DNA from: Endozoicomonas sp. OPT23
Lineage (GTDB): Bacteria > Pseudomonadota > Gammaproteobacteria > Pseudomonadales > Endozoicomonadaceae
Direction of reading: 5' to 3'
NCBI RefSeq assembly: GCF_009653635.1
Contig: NZ_PPFD01000001.1
Location: 311,410-375,409, forward strand
DNA length: 64,000 bases
Shown here: positions 1 through 8,513 of the stretch, one piece after another
Layout of the letters: each line of letters starts with the position of its first letter
How positions within the stretch are numbered: the first letter of the stretch is position 1
The notes under the pieces: model-generated
Told to the model about the DNA's origin: nothing
The model's input: only the letters and a program-made list of their open reading frames with translations
Databases searched by the model: none
Translations under genes and position numbers: made by a program

Positions 1-242
1 AAGTTGATCTTGGTTCTCTGAAGAGCATTTCACAGATCAAGTTCTGGACTGGCTGGAATAACTCTGGTGCTTTGAGTAGCTATCAACTTGACTACTGGAA
101 TGGCTCTGCATGGGTGAATTTGTTTGATGAGCAGAATAATAGTTCTGAGCAGGTAGATAAAACCTTTGCCGCTGTCAGTGCTTCAAAAGTCAGGTTAAGC
201 AGTAATGACTGGATCAAACTGTATGAGTTAGAAGTCTATTAA
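1..242 (+). CDS. 3' end of a secreted protein with a discoidin (F5/8 type C) domain
   Basis: Only the last 79 codons are present (frame from base 3, TAA at 240-242); the gene starts before the window. The translation carries the pattern of the end of an F5/8 type C, CBM32-like galactose-binding beta-sandwich: VDLGSLKSISQIKFWTGW, then YQLDYWNGSAWVNL, and a terminal strand ending KLYELEVY. In this family such a domain is usually the C-terminal carbohydrate-binding module of a secreted glycosidase, sulfatase or sialidase. The catalytic part is outside the window, so the enzyme type is unknown. A hairpin follows the stop codon. Confidence 0.75.
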   Translation, partial: VDLGSLKSISQIKFWTGWNNSGALSSYQLDYWNGSAWVNLFDEQNNSSEQVDKTFAAVSASKVRLSSNDWIKLYELEVY

Positions 243-257
243 TTAACCGTTCAAACT

Positions 258-294
258 TCCCCTTTGCTTTCGTAATTACTGAAGACAAAGGGGA
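258..294. terminator. Hairpin between convergent genes
   Basis: Nine-base perfect stem (TCCCCTTTG at 258-266 with CAAAGGGGA at 286-294) with a 19-nt loop, between the stop of the discoidin protein and the stop of the opposing membrane protein. There is no clean T-run, so it may be an imperfect bidirectional terminator. Confidence 0.4.
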
Positions 295-311
295 GGCTCG
301 CAAGCCGTCGG

Positions 312-1193
312 CTATAACTCCTTATTTCGCTGTTTTTCTATAGCCAAAAATATTTCATTCGCATCGGCGTTCATGGCACGCAGCCTATAGGGCTTTTTGT
401 ACTCTGAATAATATATTTCAACCTGAGGGATTCTGGCGTTATGGGCGTAGTGCTCGTTGAGCTCGACCCGTTTTATTTCTTCGAACAGTAAACGCCTTTT
501 GGTCAGTGGGAAGTGAAGAACCAGGCTGTCAGAAAGAATATCTATTTTACTCACGGTCAAAAAGTATTCATGGCTGACAATCAGAGTGAACAGAAGGATA
601 GCCAGCGATGCCCACCAGGAGACAAGGGCCGATATCAGAGCAAAAAGGCCAAACGCGACAAGAAATATAATCCAGCCAACCTGATCAAGCCGGTTTATGC
701 GATAACTGGACGCATAAGCTTTATTTCGAGTGCTTTGTAGGAGCCTCTCAGTCAGAGTAGTTTGAAGTTCCTGAAAGTTTTTTAACTGGCGGGATACGGA
801 AATAAGAACTTTTCCCTGAGCATCTTTTGCTTCAAGCGTTCGCAGCCAGCTACGTTCTTTCCAGGAATCAATTCTCTCCCACGGGATTAATGTTTGCGAC
901 TTTGAGTGTCTGAGATACCAGATGCCCTCATCATCAATGGCAATTTCCTGATCTGGCATTTTTCTATAGCTGTACCAGCAGGCAACGCCCATTCCTCCAA
1001 ACACCAGCATTGAGCATGAAAATATAAAGATGAATGCTTTTAATCCACTCTCACCGCTGGCAAGTAAAACTCGATAATCCTGGTCACCCCCAACCAGAAA
1101 AGGCACTGCCAGCCCTAATAAAAGGCAGCCAACGGCTAATACCTTTGCAATAGTGAAATCATAAGAGTGAAAACAGTAACTTTTTTGTGACAT
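312..1193 (-). CDS. Membrane protein with two PH-like domains
   Basis: 293 residues, not recognised by name. There are two hydrophobic hairpins (about residues 15-32 with 48-72, and 172-190 with 192-212). Each is followed by a soluble stretch of about 80 residues that looks like a bacterial PH-type beta-barrel; the first has DDEGIWYLRHSKSQTLIPWE, the second SKIDILSDSLVLHFPLTKRR with the pattern LxFEEIKRVEL. This layout (membrane hairpin plus PH-like domain, twice) suggests an inner-membrane protein with cytosolic sensing or scaffold domains. It stands alone between a convergent gene and ilvE. The function is unknown and the domain assignment is by pattern only. Confidence 0.6.
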   Translation of the reverse strand: MSQKSYCFHSYDFTIAKVLAVGCLLLGLAVPFLVGGDQDYRVLLASGESGLKAFIFIFSCSMLVFGGMGVACWYSYRKMPDQEIAIDDEGIWYLRHSKSQTLIPWERIDSWKERSWLRTLEAKDAQGKVLISVSRQLKNFQELQTTLTERLLQSTRNKAYASSYRINRLDQVGWIIFLVAFGLFALISALVSWWASLAILLFTLIVSHEYFLTVSKIDILSDSLVLHFPLTKRRLLFEEIKRVELNEHYAHNARIPQVEIYYSEYKKPYRLRAMNADANEIFLAIEKQRNKEL

Positions 1194-1425
1194 GCTCCCT
1201 CACACGACAAAGCCTGATCAGCAATAAGTATCCAGACACAGGTAATGAAATATTAAGTCGCTGTTTGCCCGCTTTCAGCGGGTAAAGACTTATAATTTCG
1301 TATGTCTGGGTGCTGAAGGCTGTAGCATCAATGAGTCAGGTTAATAATTAACCGGATTAATTGAGAAAGATGTGAGATTTACCAGTAATTAAATGGGGCA
1401 GGGTTCGCAGAAAGGGAAGATTTAA

Positions 1426-1449
1426 AGCTGCCTGTTTTCACAGACAGCT
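1426..1449 (-). terminator. Weak terminator-like hairpin after ilvE
   Basis: On the minus strand, just after the ilvE stop, a stem AGCTG-x-CTG pairs with CAG-x-CAGCT and is followed by a T/A-rich stretch. The rest of 1194-1470 holds a CCCGCT/AGCGGG hairpin (1268-1282) and the palindrome GGTTAA-taa-TTAACC (1339-1353). No gene was seen there. Confidence 0.3.
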
Positions 1450-1470
1450 CATTTGAACAAACGGAAATGG

Positions 1471-2394
1471 TTATACGTGAGCTAGCCATTCAGGATATTC
1501 TTTCCGCTTACCAGTCACCTGATCAAAGTACATGGTCTGTAGCTTCTCGGTGATTGGGCCACGCTTGCCACTGCCAATGATACGACCGTCGTATTCACGA
1601 ATCGGCAGTACTTCTGCAGCGGTACCGGTAAAGAACGCTTCTTTGGCGATATAGACTTCGTCACGGGTAATACGTTTTTCACGCACTTCCAGTCCGATAT
1701 CTTTAGCAAAACGCATAATGGTTTCACGGGTGATACCTTCCAGGCAGGACGTCAGCTCAGGGGTGTAGAGAATGCCGTCTTCTTTCAGGATGAAGATATT
1801 CTCGCCGCTGCCTTCTGCCACATACCCTTCGTTGTCCAGCAGCAGTGCTTCTTCACAACCGCTGTCCAGTGCTTCACGCAGAGCCAGCATGGAGTTCATG
1901 TAGTTGCCGTTTGCCTTCGCCTTACACATGGTGATGTTCACATGGTGGCGAGTGTATGATGAAGTACGAATCTTGATGCCTTGTTCCTTGGCTTCAGGGC
2001 TCATATAAGAAGGCCAGTCCCAGGCAGCAACAATCGTGTGAACTTTCAGACCTTCAGCACGCAGACCCATACCTTCGGAACCAAGGAAACACATTGGGCG
2101 AAGGTAGGCTGAATCCAGACCATTTTCACGAACGACCAGCTTTTGAGCTTCATTCAGTTCTTCTTTGCTGTGCGGAATATCCATTCTCAAAATATGAGCA
2201 CTGCGGAACAGTCGGTCAGTGTGCTCATTCAAGCGGAAAATAGCCGGACCTTCAGGTGTGTTATAGGCACGAACACCTTCAAAAACGCCCATACCATAGT
2301 GAAGGGTGTGGGTCAGGACATGGGTCTTGGCTTCGCGCCATGGGATCAGCTGGCCATCGAACCAGATTACGCCATCTCTATCGGCGAAGGACAT
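1471..2394 (-). CDS. ilvE: Branched-chain amino acid aminotransferase
   Basis: Catalyses the last step of valine, isoleucine and leucine synthesis: PLP-dependent transfer of the glutamate amino group to the branched 2-oxo acid, in the cytosol. 307 residues, normal for class IV aminotransferases. Family marks include the N-terminal LHYGMGVFEGVRAY, the PLP lysine at about K160 in CKAKANGNYMNSMLA, the cofactor phosphate-binding region EGSGENIF, and FFTGTAAEVLPIREYDGR near the end. In Pseudomonas ilvE sits next to glnE and aceEF, and the same block is seen here with one small gene inserted between ilvE and glnE. Confidence 0.95.
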   Translation of the reverse strand: MSFADRDGVIWFDGQLIPWREAKTHVLTHTLHYGMGVFEGVRAYNTPEGPAIFRLNEHTDRLFRSAHILRMDIPHSKEELNEAQKLVVRENGLDSAYLRPMCFLGSEGMGLRAEGLKVHTIVAAWDWPSYMSPEAKEQGIKIRTSSYTRHHVNITMCKAKANGNYMNSMLALREALDSGCEEALLLDNEGYVAEGSGENIFILKEDGILYTPELTSCLEGITRETIMRFAKDIGLEVREKRITRDEVYIAKEAFFTGTAAEVLPIREYDGRIIGSGKRGPITEKLQTMYFDQVTGKRKEYPEWLAHV

Positions 2395-2754
2395 AGGAAA
2401 ACTCCCGGTGTAATCAATTGTTTGAGTTGTTGTTCAGACCCCAGGTGGGACACAGTTTATGTTGTGTTCCCATACAACCATGGCTAGCTGGTTTCTTGAC
2501 TATATAGCTCGGAATAGCGGGGCTTCAGCGATTCCGGCTGTCACTGTTTTTGTAGTGACAATTTTGCTGTGATTAAGAGCAGAATGCCTGAGCTTCGGTA
2601 AGGCGCAGGTTTGTACGTATTGGAGCATAAAACGATGCTGAATCCAAACATACATTAGAGATAGAGGGTTAGTCCTGCTGTCTGCCCTGTTATGCAAATC
2701 GAATTTCGTGTCACCAATAATGAATAGGTTATTTCTCGAACGGGGAAGAGAAGT
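2395..2754. other. Intergenic region upstream of ilvE
   Basis: 360 bases between the divergent ilvE start and the next gene. It contains an imperfect inverted repeat at 2446-2472 (TGGGACACA opposite TGTGTTCCCA, one unpaired base), which would lie in the ilvE leader and could be a hairpin or an operator. No convincing ORF, tRNA or leader peptide was found. Confidence 0.3.
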
Positions 2755-3240
2755 ATGTCAATTCAACGCGTAATGTCGAATGCACTCACTGGTGTGGTCA
2801 ATGGAGCTAATGCTTACAACTATGTAGCGAGCATACCAGGTAGGGGAATTGGAAAGTTAGCCGGTTATGTCGTTGGTGGCCTTACTGGCAGTATTGTTGA
2901 GGGTGGAAAATATCTTTCAAGCAAGGTGCGTGGAACCAAGTATCAACCCAAGAGCATAGCAAGTTACTGCGATAAGCCTGTGAAGGTACTTGAGGCTGTT
3001 GGTGGCTTTTTATCTGTGGCTGCAATCACTGTCGTTATTCCTGAAGCGGTTCTTTTCAGTGCAGCAGCGGGCTCCTTAATTGATGTTATTGTGGGAGAGG
3101 TTATTCAGGAGTCAATGCCACTGACGAATCCTTGGACGGAAGAGCAACTCCCAGCGCCCTGGAGTCCTCTGCATGAAGAAGGTAGCTTTAAAGTACGGCT
3201 AGATCAGGATTTAAACAGAGCAGAACTAGGCCAGTGTTAA
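2755..3240 (+). CDS. Hypothetical glycine-rich membrane-associated protein
   Basis: 161 residues, not recognised. The ATG follows a good ribosome site (GGAAGAGAAG directly upstream), which supports a real gene. The middle of the protein has two Gly/Ala/Val-rich stretches that could insert in or lie on a membrane (GKLAGYVVGGLTGSIVEGG at about 33-51, and GGFLSVAAITVVIPEAVLF at about 83-101), separated by a basic segment with YLSSKVRGTKY. There is no signal peptide. It sits between ilvE and glnE, where Pseudomonas has nothing, so it is an insertion. A short YLxSKVxG match to the 154-residue protein at 13.3-13.8 kb may mean remote kinship. Confidence 0.55.
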   Translation: MSIQRVMSNALTGVVNGANAYNYVASIPGRGIGKLAGYVVGGLTGSIVEGGKYLSSKVRGTKYQPKSIASYCDKPVKVLEAVGGFLSVAAITVVIPEAVLFSAAAGSLIDVIVGEVIQESMPLTNPWTEEQLPAPWSPLHEEGSFKVRLDQDLNRAELGQC

Positions 3241-3266
3241 GCCCGGTTCTGATTCAGTGGCCGGGA

Positions 3267-6173
3267 TTACTTCCCCAGCCATTTTTTCCACAGCTCTGTC
3301 ACTGAAGCAGTTAAAGGCTCGACTTGCTTTACAGGTACAAAAGAACGCTCACTTAGAAAAGCTCTTGAGTGAGCGGCCTTTCTTAGAAACTTGTATGCCT
3401 CGCGAAGGTCATAGCCCTCCTGTTCAGAAAGGTATTCAGCCTTTTCCAGTGATTCAGAAATTCTTACATTATCCGTGAATTCAGTAATGTCGGCATGGCT
3501 GTTAGCGTGAGCTAATACGGCGTACTGCATCAGAAATTCAATATCAACAATGCCGCCCTCACCGTGTTTCAGATGAAACATAGGCTCGCCCGTTGCGTCC
3601 AGCTTTGTTGAAGTCAGATGTTCATGCATTTTGTTACGCATTTTGATCACTTCAGCTTTTAGCTCGGGTAACTCTCGTTTGGTCGCTAAAATAGTTCTGC
3701 GCAGTTTTTCAAATTTCTCTGTCAGCTCTTTATCACCCGCTACTGCCCGTGCACGAACCAATGCCTGATGCTCCCAGGTCCAGGCTTCATTGCGTTGGTA
3801 TTTTTCAAAGGCTTCAAGGGAACTGACCAGCATGCCGGATGCGCCGGATGGTCTCAGTCGCATATCTACTTCATACAGGCGACCAGAAGGCGTCTGGGTG
3901 GTAAGGATGTGGATAATACGCTGCCCCAGTCTTGTGAAGAACATTGAGCCATCCAGAGGTCGCTGACCATCTGTTGGTTTATTGGGGTTCCCGTCGTGTA
4001 TGAAAACAAGGTCAAGGTCAGAGCCGGGGCCTAGCTCGATACCACCCAGTTTGCCATAGCCAATAATGGCAAACCCCGGATTGCATGGCTGACCATTTTT
4101 GGAAACAGGGTAGCCGTGTTTCTCAACCATGTTTTTCCATGCGATATCGACGACTTGCTCTAGCAATACTTCAGCAATCCAGGTCAGGTAATCGCTTTCT
4201 TTCATTAAGGGCAGTGTTCCGGCGGCCTGCGAAGCAGCTACCTTGAGAACATGTCCCATCTTGAAATGACGCAGCACTTCCATCTGGGCTTCCAGGTCAT
4301 CTTCAGGAATATGCGCCAGTTGTTGCCTTAGATCGTGTTCAAGATCATTGCGTTTAGGCGGGTTGTAGAGATCGTCAATATTGAGGAATTCATCGAGCAG
4401 GGCAGGATAGCGGGAAATCTCGTCAGCAATCCATGGGCTGGCAGTGCAGAGCTTAATGAGGTGCTCCAGAGCACCGGGGTTTTCCATTAGCAAAACAAGA
4501 TAAGCCGTTCTGCGAAGAACGCTTTCAATCAACGGTAACAGTCTGCTCAGCGCAGTGTCAGGAGATTCTGTGTCCGAAATCTGTACCAGCAGATGAGGAA
4601 TAAAGTCGTCCAGTCGTTCACGGCTGACGCGACGTACTCTGGTAATTGCTTTGCCATCACGTAAAGCCTTGAAGCGACTTAGTGCTGAATCGGAGTCATG
4701 AAATCCATGCTTTTCAAACTGATTGAGTTCTTCTTCTTCGGAAAGGTGTCCCATCCAGAGTAAGTGCCAGCCTGTTGCTTCTGCTGTTTGTTCTTCAGTA
4801 CTGTCTTCCGGGTCGGCAACCACATCATCAAAGTGCTGCGTAACTTTTTCTCGATAGTCATCCAGAACAGACAGCAGTTCAGACCAGTCTCGCTGACCCA
4901 TACTGAAGGCCAGTCGATCCAGAGTTTCATTATCGATTGGTAATTGTTGAGTCTGTTTATCCTGCAAAGCCTGAATAGCATGTTCAAGGTTGCGAAGGTA
5001 AATATAAGCAGCTCTCAGTTCATCGGTTGCTGATGCAGGCAGGTACTCTTTCACCTTAAGTTCTTCGAGAACTGTTAACAGGCTTTTCTGTTGTAATGCC
5101 CAGTCTCGGCCACCGTGAATCAGCTGGAAAGACTGAACAATAAACTCGACTTCCCTGATGCCGCCTGGCCCCAGTTTAATGTTGCCCTCCATACCTTTTC
5201 GTTTAACTTCACGCTGAATCAGCTTCTTCATATCACGCAGTGAGTCAATGGCGCTGAAGTCGATGTATTTTCTGAAGGTAAAAGGCTTCAAGGTATCCAG
5301 AAGTTGATGGCCTGAATCGAGATCGCCAGCAATGGCTCTGGCCTTGATCATGGCGTAACGTTCCCAGTCACGTCCCTGATCCTGGTAGTACTGTTCCATG
5401 GCGGAAAAGCTCATGGAGAGTGAACCGCTGGAGCCATAAGGCCTTAGTCGCATATCGACTCTGAAAACAAAACCATCCGCTGTCTTGCTGTCGATGACTT
5501 TTATAAGGCGTTGACCAAGGCGGTTGAAAAACTCCTGATTATCCAGAGCACGTCTGCCGCCTTTTGTTTCTCCTTTATTAGGGTAGGTAAACATCAGGTC
5601 GATATCAGACGACAAATTTAGTTCATTAGCGCCGAGTTTCCCCATTCCCAGCACAACCATCTTTTGCGGTTCAGGTTCTTCGCCATACATCGCGCCCATA
5701 GGTGTGCCCAGCGTTTTGCAGGCATCGTCATAGAGCCATTGCAGCGCTTTATCAACACAGGCATCGGCCATTTCAGAAAGGTCTGCTGTGGTTTCCTGCA
5801 TGCTGGCCAGACGGTTCAGGTCGCGCCAGATAATTCTTACCATCTGCCGGTTGCGGTAGATGCGAAGTTTTTGGATCAGGTCAGCTTCATTGGTGACTGA
5901 ATCGATTAATTCTTCCAGTGCACTGTGATGCTGACCTGCTGAAAAAGCAGCAAGATGTTCTGAAGGAGAAAACAACAGGTCGGGATGCTTGAGGCATTGC
6001 TCAAAAGCAAAATCACTGCCAGCCCAGAGTTTGGCTGTTTTTTGAAGGATTTTTGCTGGTAGTGTGTCTGGAGAGTCGGGAGTGCCTGTGGAATGACATA
6101 CTTCCACAAATTCTGCCCAGTTACTTTTCAGGTGACTTTCAATCGCTGCGGGATACTGACCTGCGAACTCCAT
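3267..6173 (-). CDS. glnE: Bifunctional glutamine synthetase adenylyltransferase/deadenylase
   Basis: Controls glutamine synthetase by adding AMP to it (and removing AMP) in answer to nitrogen status signalled through PII. 968 residues, close to the E. coli length of 946. It has the two tandem nucleotidyltransferase domains of the family. The N-terminal deadenylylating half has GMGKLGANELNLSSDIDLMF at about 176-195; the C-terminal adenylylating half has GYGKLGGIELGPGSDLDLVF at about 705-724. Each carries the metal-binding DxD. Helical linker and C-terminal regions (EGGIVDIEFLMQY) are intact. Transcribed divergently from the preceding small gene and followed upstream by a kinase-like gene on the same strand. 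Confidence 0.96.
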   Translation of the reverse strand: MEFAGQYPAAIESHLKSNWAEFVEVCHSTGTPDSPDTLPAKILQKTAKLWAGSDFAFEQCLKHPDLLFSPSEHLAAFSAGQHHSALEELIDSVTNEADLIQKLRIYRNRQMVRIIWRDLNRLASMQETTADLSEMADACVDKALQWLYDDACKTLGTPMGAMYGEEPEPQKMVVLGMGKLGANELNLSSDIDLMFTYPNKGETKGGRRALDNQEFFNRLGQRLIKVIDSKTADGFVFRVDMRLRPYGSSGSLSMSFSAMEQYYQDQGRDWERYAMIKARAIAGDLDSGHQLLDTLKPFTFRKYIDFSAIDSLRDMKKLIQREVKRKGMEGNIKLGPGGIREVEFIVQSFQLIHGGRDWALQQKSLLTVLEELKVKEYLPASATDELRAAYIYLRNLEHAIQALQDKQTQQLPIDNETLDRLAFSMGQRDWSELLSVLDDYREKVTQHFDDVVADPEDSTEEQTAEATGWHLLWMGHLSEEEELNQFEKHGFHDSDSALSRFKALRDGKAITRVRRVSRERLDDFIPHLLVQISDTESPDTALSRLLPLIESVLRRTAYLVLLMENPGALEHLIKLCTASPWIADEISRYPALLDEFLNIDDLYNPPKRNDLEHDLRQQLAHIPEDDLEAQMEVLRHFKMGHVLKVAASQAAGTLPLMKESDYLTWIAEVLLEQVVDIAWKNMVEKHGYPVSKNGQPCNPGFAIIGYGKLGGIELGPGSDLDLVFIHDGNPNKPTDGQRPLDGSMFFTRLGQRIIHILTTQTPSGRLYEVDMRLRPSGASGMLVSSLEAFEKYQRNEAWTWEHQALVRARAVAGDKELTEKFEKLRRTILATKRELPELKAEVIKMRNKMHEHLTSTKLDATGEPMFHLKHGEGGIVDIEFLMQYAVLAHANSHADITEFTDNVRISESLEKAEYLSEQEGYDLREAYKFLRKAAHSRAFLSERSFVPVKQVEPLTASVTELWKKWLGK

Positions 6174-6278
6174 GAGTAATGACTCTCCATCGACCGTGAA
6201 AGGTGGTTGAGTGTCATTTTATGGGAAATAACCGGTAGCGGCATCTGTTTCTTCAATTGAATAGAAAGACTTTGTTGT

Positions 6279-7724
6279 CTAACCGTCAGGGTTCACGGAT
6301 GGTGTACTTGTTGTGCTATCAGAAAAGTAAGGGTGCTCCAGTAAGTCCCTGGAGGTTATTCGTTTCTCAGGGTCAGGATCAAACAAACGTCTGGCAAGGT
6401 TTACCTCAATGCTCTCGTCACCGTAAGCGCTGGCAATGGCTTCGATACAATGTTCGCCCACATGCTGTTGAATAGCGTCTGACATTTCTGTCCCAGACCT
6501 AGCCAGTCGGATGGCATTACTCGCGCTGGAGAAATGAAGTTTTTTGCCAGTGAGTAAACTGGTAAAGTGAAGACCAAAAGCCCACATGTCTGCACTTCCA
6601 GGGCGTTCACCAGTTATTGAAAATCGTTCTGGTGGTGAGAGTAAAACTCCTGGTGTTATCTGTAGTGCTAATGTTTCTGCTTTGCTTGGTGGGTCCTTTC
6701 TTGGGCTGGAAAAGAGTTGCTCATTGGTGCAGCAAAGCCCGAAATCTATGATTTTAACTCGGCCAAGTCCGTCCACCAGAATATTGCCAAAGTTAAGATC
6801 CATGTGGTTTAACCCAGCGTTATGCAGTTCGCACAGGCCGGTACCGATACTTTTAAGAATGTTTTGCAGGTGATGTTTTGGCAGTGGTTTCGGCGTCTCT
6901 GAATATGGCTCAGCCAGAAGCTTTCCTATGGGCTCACCAGCCAGAGGGCTTAGCAAACCTTCCTCAGTGGCTTCGCTGTTGATTAATACTTCAGAATCCA
7001 ATGCGGTGATTTTTTCTGCCAGAGAGACTTCGTTGGCAGCAAGAGTAGAGAGTTTATGCGAAAGCTCATTGAGTGCACTATCTGCAGCATCCATTGATTT
7101 CCAGTGGGTAGAAAAAGCTTCTTCATGGCCATTCAGCCACGAGTCTATTGACCAGCAAAGACTTTCCAGCTTCGGTTCAGTCTGTGATTTATTGACTAGG
7201 GCTCTTAAGGCATCAATGTCCTTCAGAGAGACTGTTTGAGTGGCATAAAAGGGTTCAAGGCAGGCATCAAGCTCTGAAAAAAATGCCAGTAATGCTGGAG
7301 ACGGTGGCTCTAAAGAAGGTGAGTTTAAAGAGACTCTAGCGGTGTCAATTTTCTTCTGTAGCTCGCCAAGATGTCCTGCGCTAAAACTTTTCTGGTTGCG
7401 TAATCTCTGGATTTTCTTTCGAGCAGCTGAAAATTCATTATTGAACTCTGAGTCAGTATCGGATTTTTTCCTTCTGGAAACAAAGTAGTGATTGCCTCTT
7501 GTGACCACGACAGCTTTAACAGAGCCCCCTGTACCTATGACCCATTCAGGTTTATTTTTTTTGGATAATGACTGGATTGCTGAAGAATCAGGAGAAACAT
7601 ACCGCTTATGGGATTTATGGGTTCTAACCAGTCGCCCCAGATAACGGATTATCTTTTGAAGAATATTCAGGCGAGCAGGCTGGTTATTTTGAGAAATGGG
7701 CCCTTGTTGTGAAATCTTCGGCAT
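6279..7724 (-). CDS. Protein kinase-like protein with large internal insertion
   Basis: 481 residues. The C-terminal part has the eukaryotic-type kinase marks: catalytic loop NHMDLNFGNIL (D309, N314), DFG at 327-329, PPERF in place of APE, and SADMWAFGLHFTSLLTGK as helix F. A glycine loop IGTGGSVKAVVV lies at about 63-74, with basic FVSRRKK after it where the ATP-binding lysine would be. Between this strand and the hinge region (SPLAGEPIGKLL, about 259-270) lies a helical insertion of roughly 150 residues. HMD replaces HRD, so it is a non-RD kinase. The N-terminus is polar and disordered, with no signal peptide. It could be a cytosolic Ser/Thr kinase or a secreted host-directed effector; the sequence does not decide. 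Confidence 0.75.
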   Translation of the reverse strand: MPKISQQGPISQNNQPARLNILQKIIRYLGRLVRTHKSHKRYVSPDSSAIQSLSKKNKPEWVIGTGGSVKAVVVTRGNHYFVSRRKKSDTDSEFNNEFSAARKKIQRLRNQKSFSAGHLGELQKKIDTARVSLNSPSLEPPSPALLAFFSELDACLEPFYATQTVSLKDIDALRALVNKSQTEPKLESLCWSIDSWLNGHEEAFSTHWKSMDAADSALNELSHKLSTLAANEVSLAEKITALDSEVLINSEATEEGLLSPLAGEPIGKLLAEPYSETPKPLPKHHLQNILKSIGTGLCELHNAGLNHMDLNFGNILVDGLGRVKIIDFGLCCTNEQLFSSPRKDPPSKAETLALQITPGVLLSPPERFSITGERPGSADMWAFGLHFTSLLTGKKLHFSSASNAIRLARSGTEMSDAIQQHVGEHCIEAIASAYGDESIEVNLARRLFDPDPEKRITSRDLLEHPYFSDSTTSTPSVNPDG

Positions 7725-8513
7725 AAGCCTTAAGTCGATAGCTGCTCATATCATTTAAAGCGACACTTTAAGGGCGAAGTTAAGTAGGGGAAGTAATGAA
7801 AGACTGAGTGTTTATATAAAGGCGGCTTTTACAGGTTGAGAAGTCAGGTTGTTTAAAGTTGTTAATATGTGAAGGTTGACTGGCTCAGGCTGCTGTCTGT
7901 CAATACGGATCTGAGTTCGGAATACTCGTACAGCTTTTTACGGCCTATCCGCCAATCAGTTAATTTTCTTACAAATTTACATTACTTTGCTGGTATTCGG
8001 GGGCTCTGGTGTAGTCTTGCAGCGGGTTTTGATGTATTTTTGTAACTTTACTACAGCTAAGTACTGGTACTCATTGCGGGTATTGCGTATCTTGTAGTTC
8101 AATTACAAGATTGATCAATATCAATTTTTGAGACGTATTTAACCACTGTCAGCCTCTTACTTTCGATTCACTGCTCGCCCTGAACATTCGTTCTGACTTC
8201 GGCTTGAGTGTGAATTTTACTCGCTTATGCTGAGTAAGTTTGTTTAAGACCCGGACAGTTAACATTTTATAACAGTTTGACGCTGGCGGTTTACCCTGTT
8301 TTTTCGTTAGTTTTCGCTCTCGAATCAACCCACCCCTGTGGGTTAGACAGAGTAAACTGGAATTACCCTGCAGAAACAGCCAAGGGCGGCAGAACTGGTA
8401 TCTGAAGGCTAAAGTTTGTAGCAGTTGTTAAAAACAGCCGCATCAGGCTTGTGCCGCGCTCAAGGCTCGTACCACCGTGCCGAACACAGCGCTCAATCCC
8501 GGAGCAGAAATAT
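7725..8513. promoter_or_regulatory. Long leader/promoter region of the pyruvate dehydrogenase operon
   Basis: 789 bases without a gene between the divergent kinase-like gene and aceE. It holds an inverted repeat CTTGTA-n7-TACAAG (8091-8109) directly followed by an FNR-type box (8111-8124), and a hairpin AACCCAcccctgTGGGTT (8328-8345) in the probable transcript leader. I did not find the E. coli PdhR operator (ATTGGT-nnn-ACCAAT). No tRNA or small ORF could be supported. Confidence 0.5.
8111..8124. promoter_or_regulatory. Perfect FNR/Anr box upstream of aceE
   Basis: TTGATCAATATCAA matches the FNR/Anr consensus TTGAT-N4-ATCAA at all ten defined positions. It lies about 390 bases before the aceE start. 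In E. coli FNR lowers pyruvate dehydrogenase expression without oxygen; a repressing or activating role here depends on where transcription starts, which cannot be seen. Confidence 0.65.

Noticed and set aside
7725-8513. PdhR operator upstream of aceE
   Set aside because: No ATTGGT-nnn-ACCAAT-like palindrome was found in the gap.
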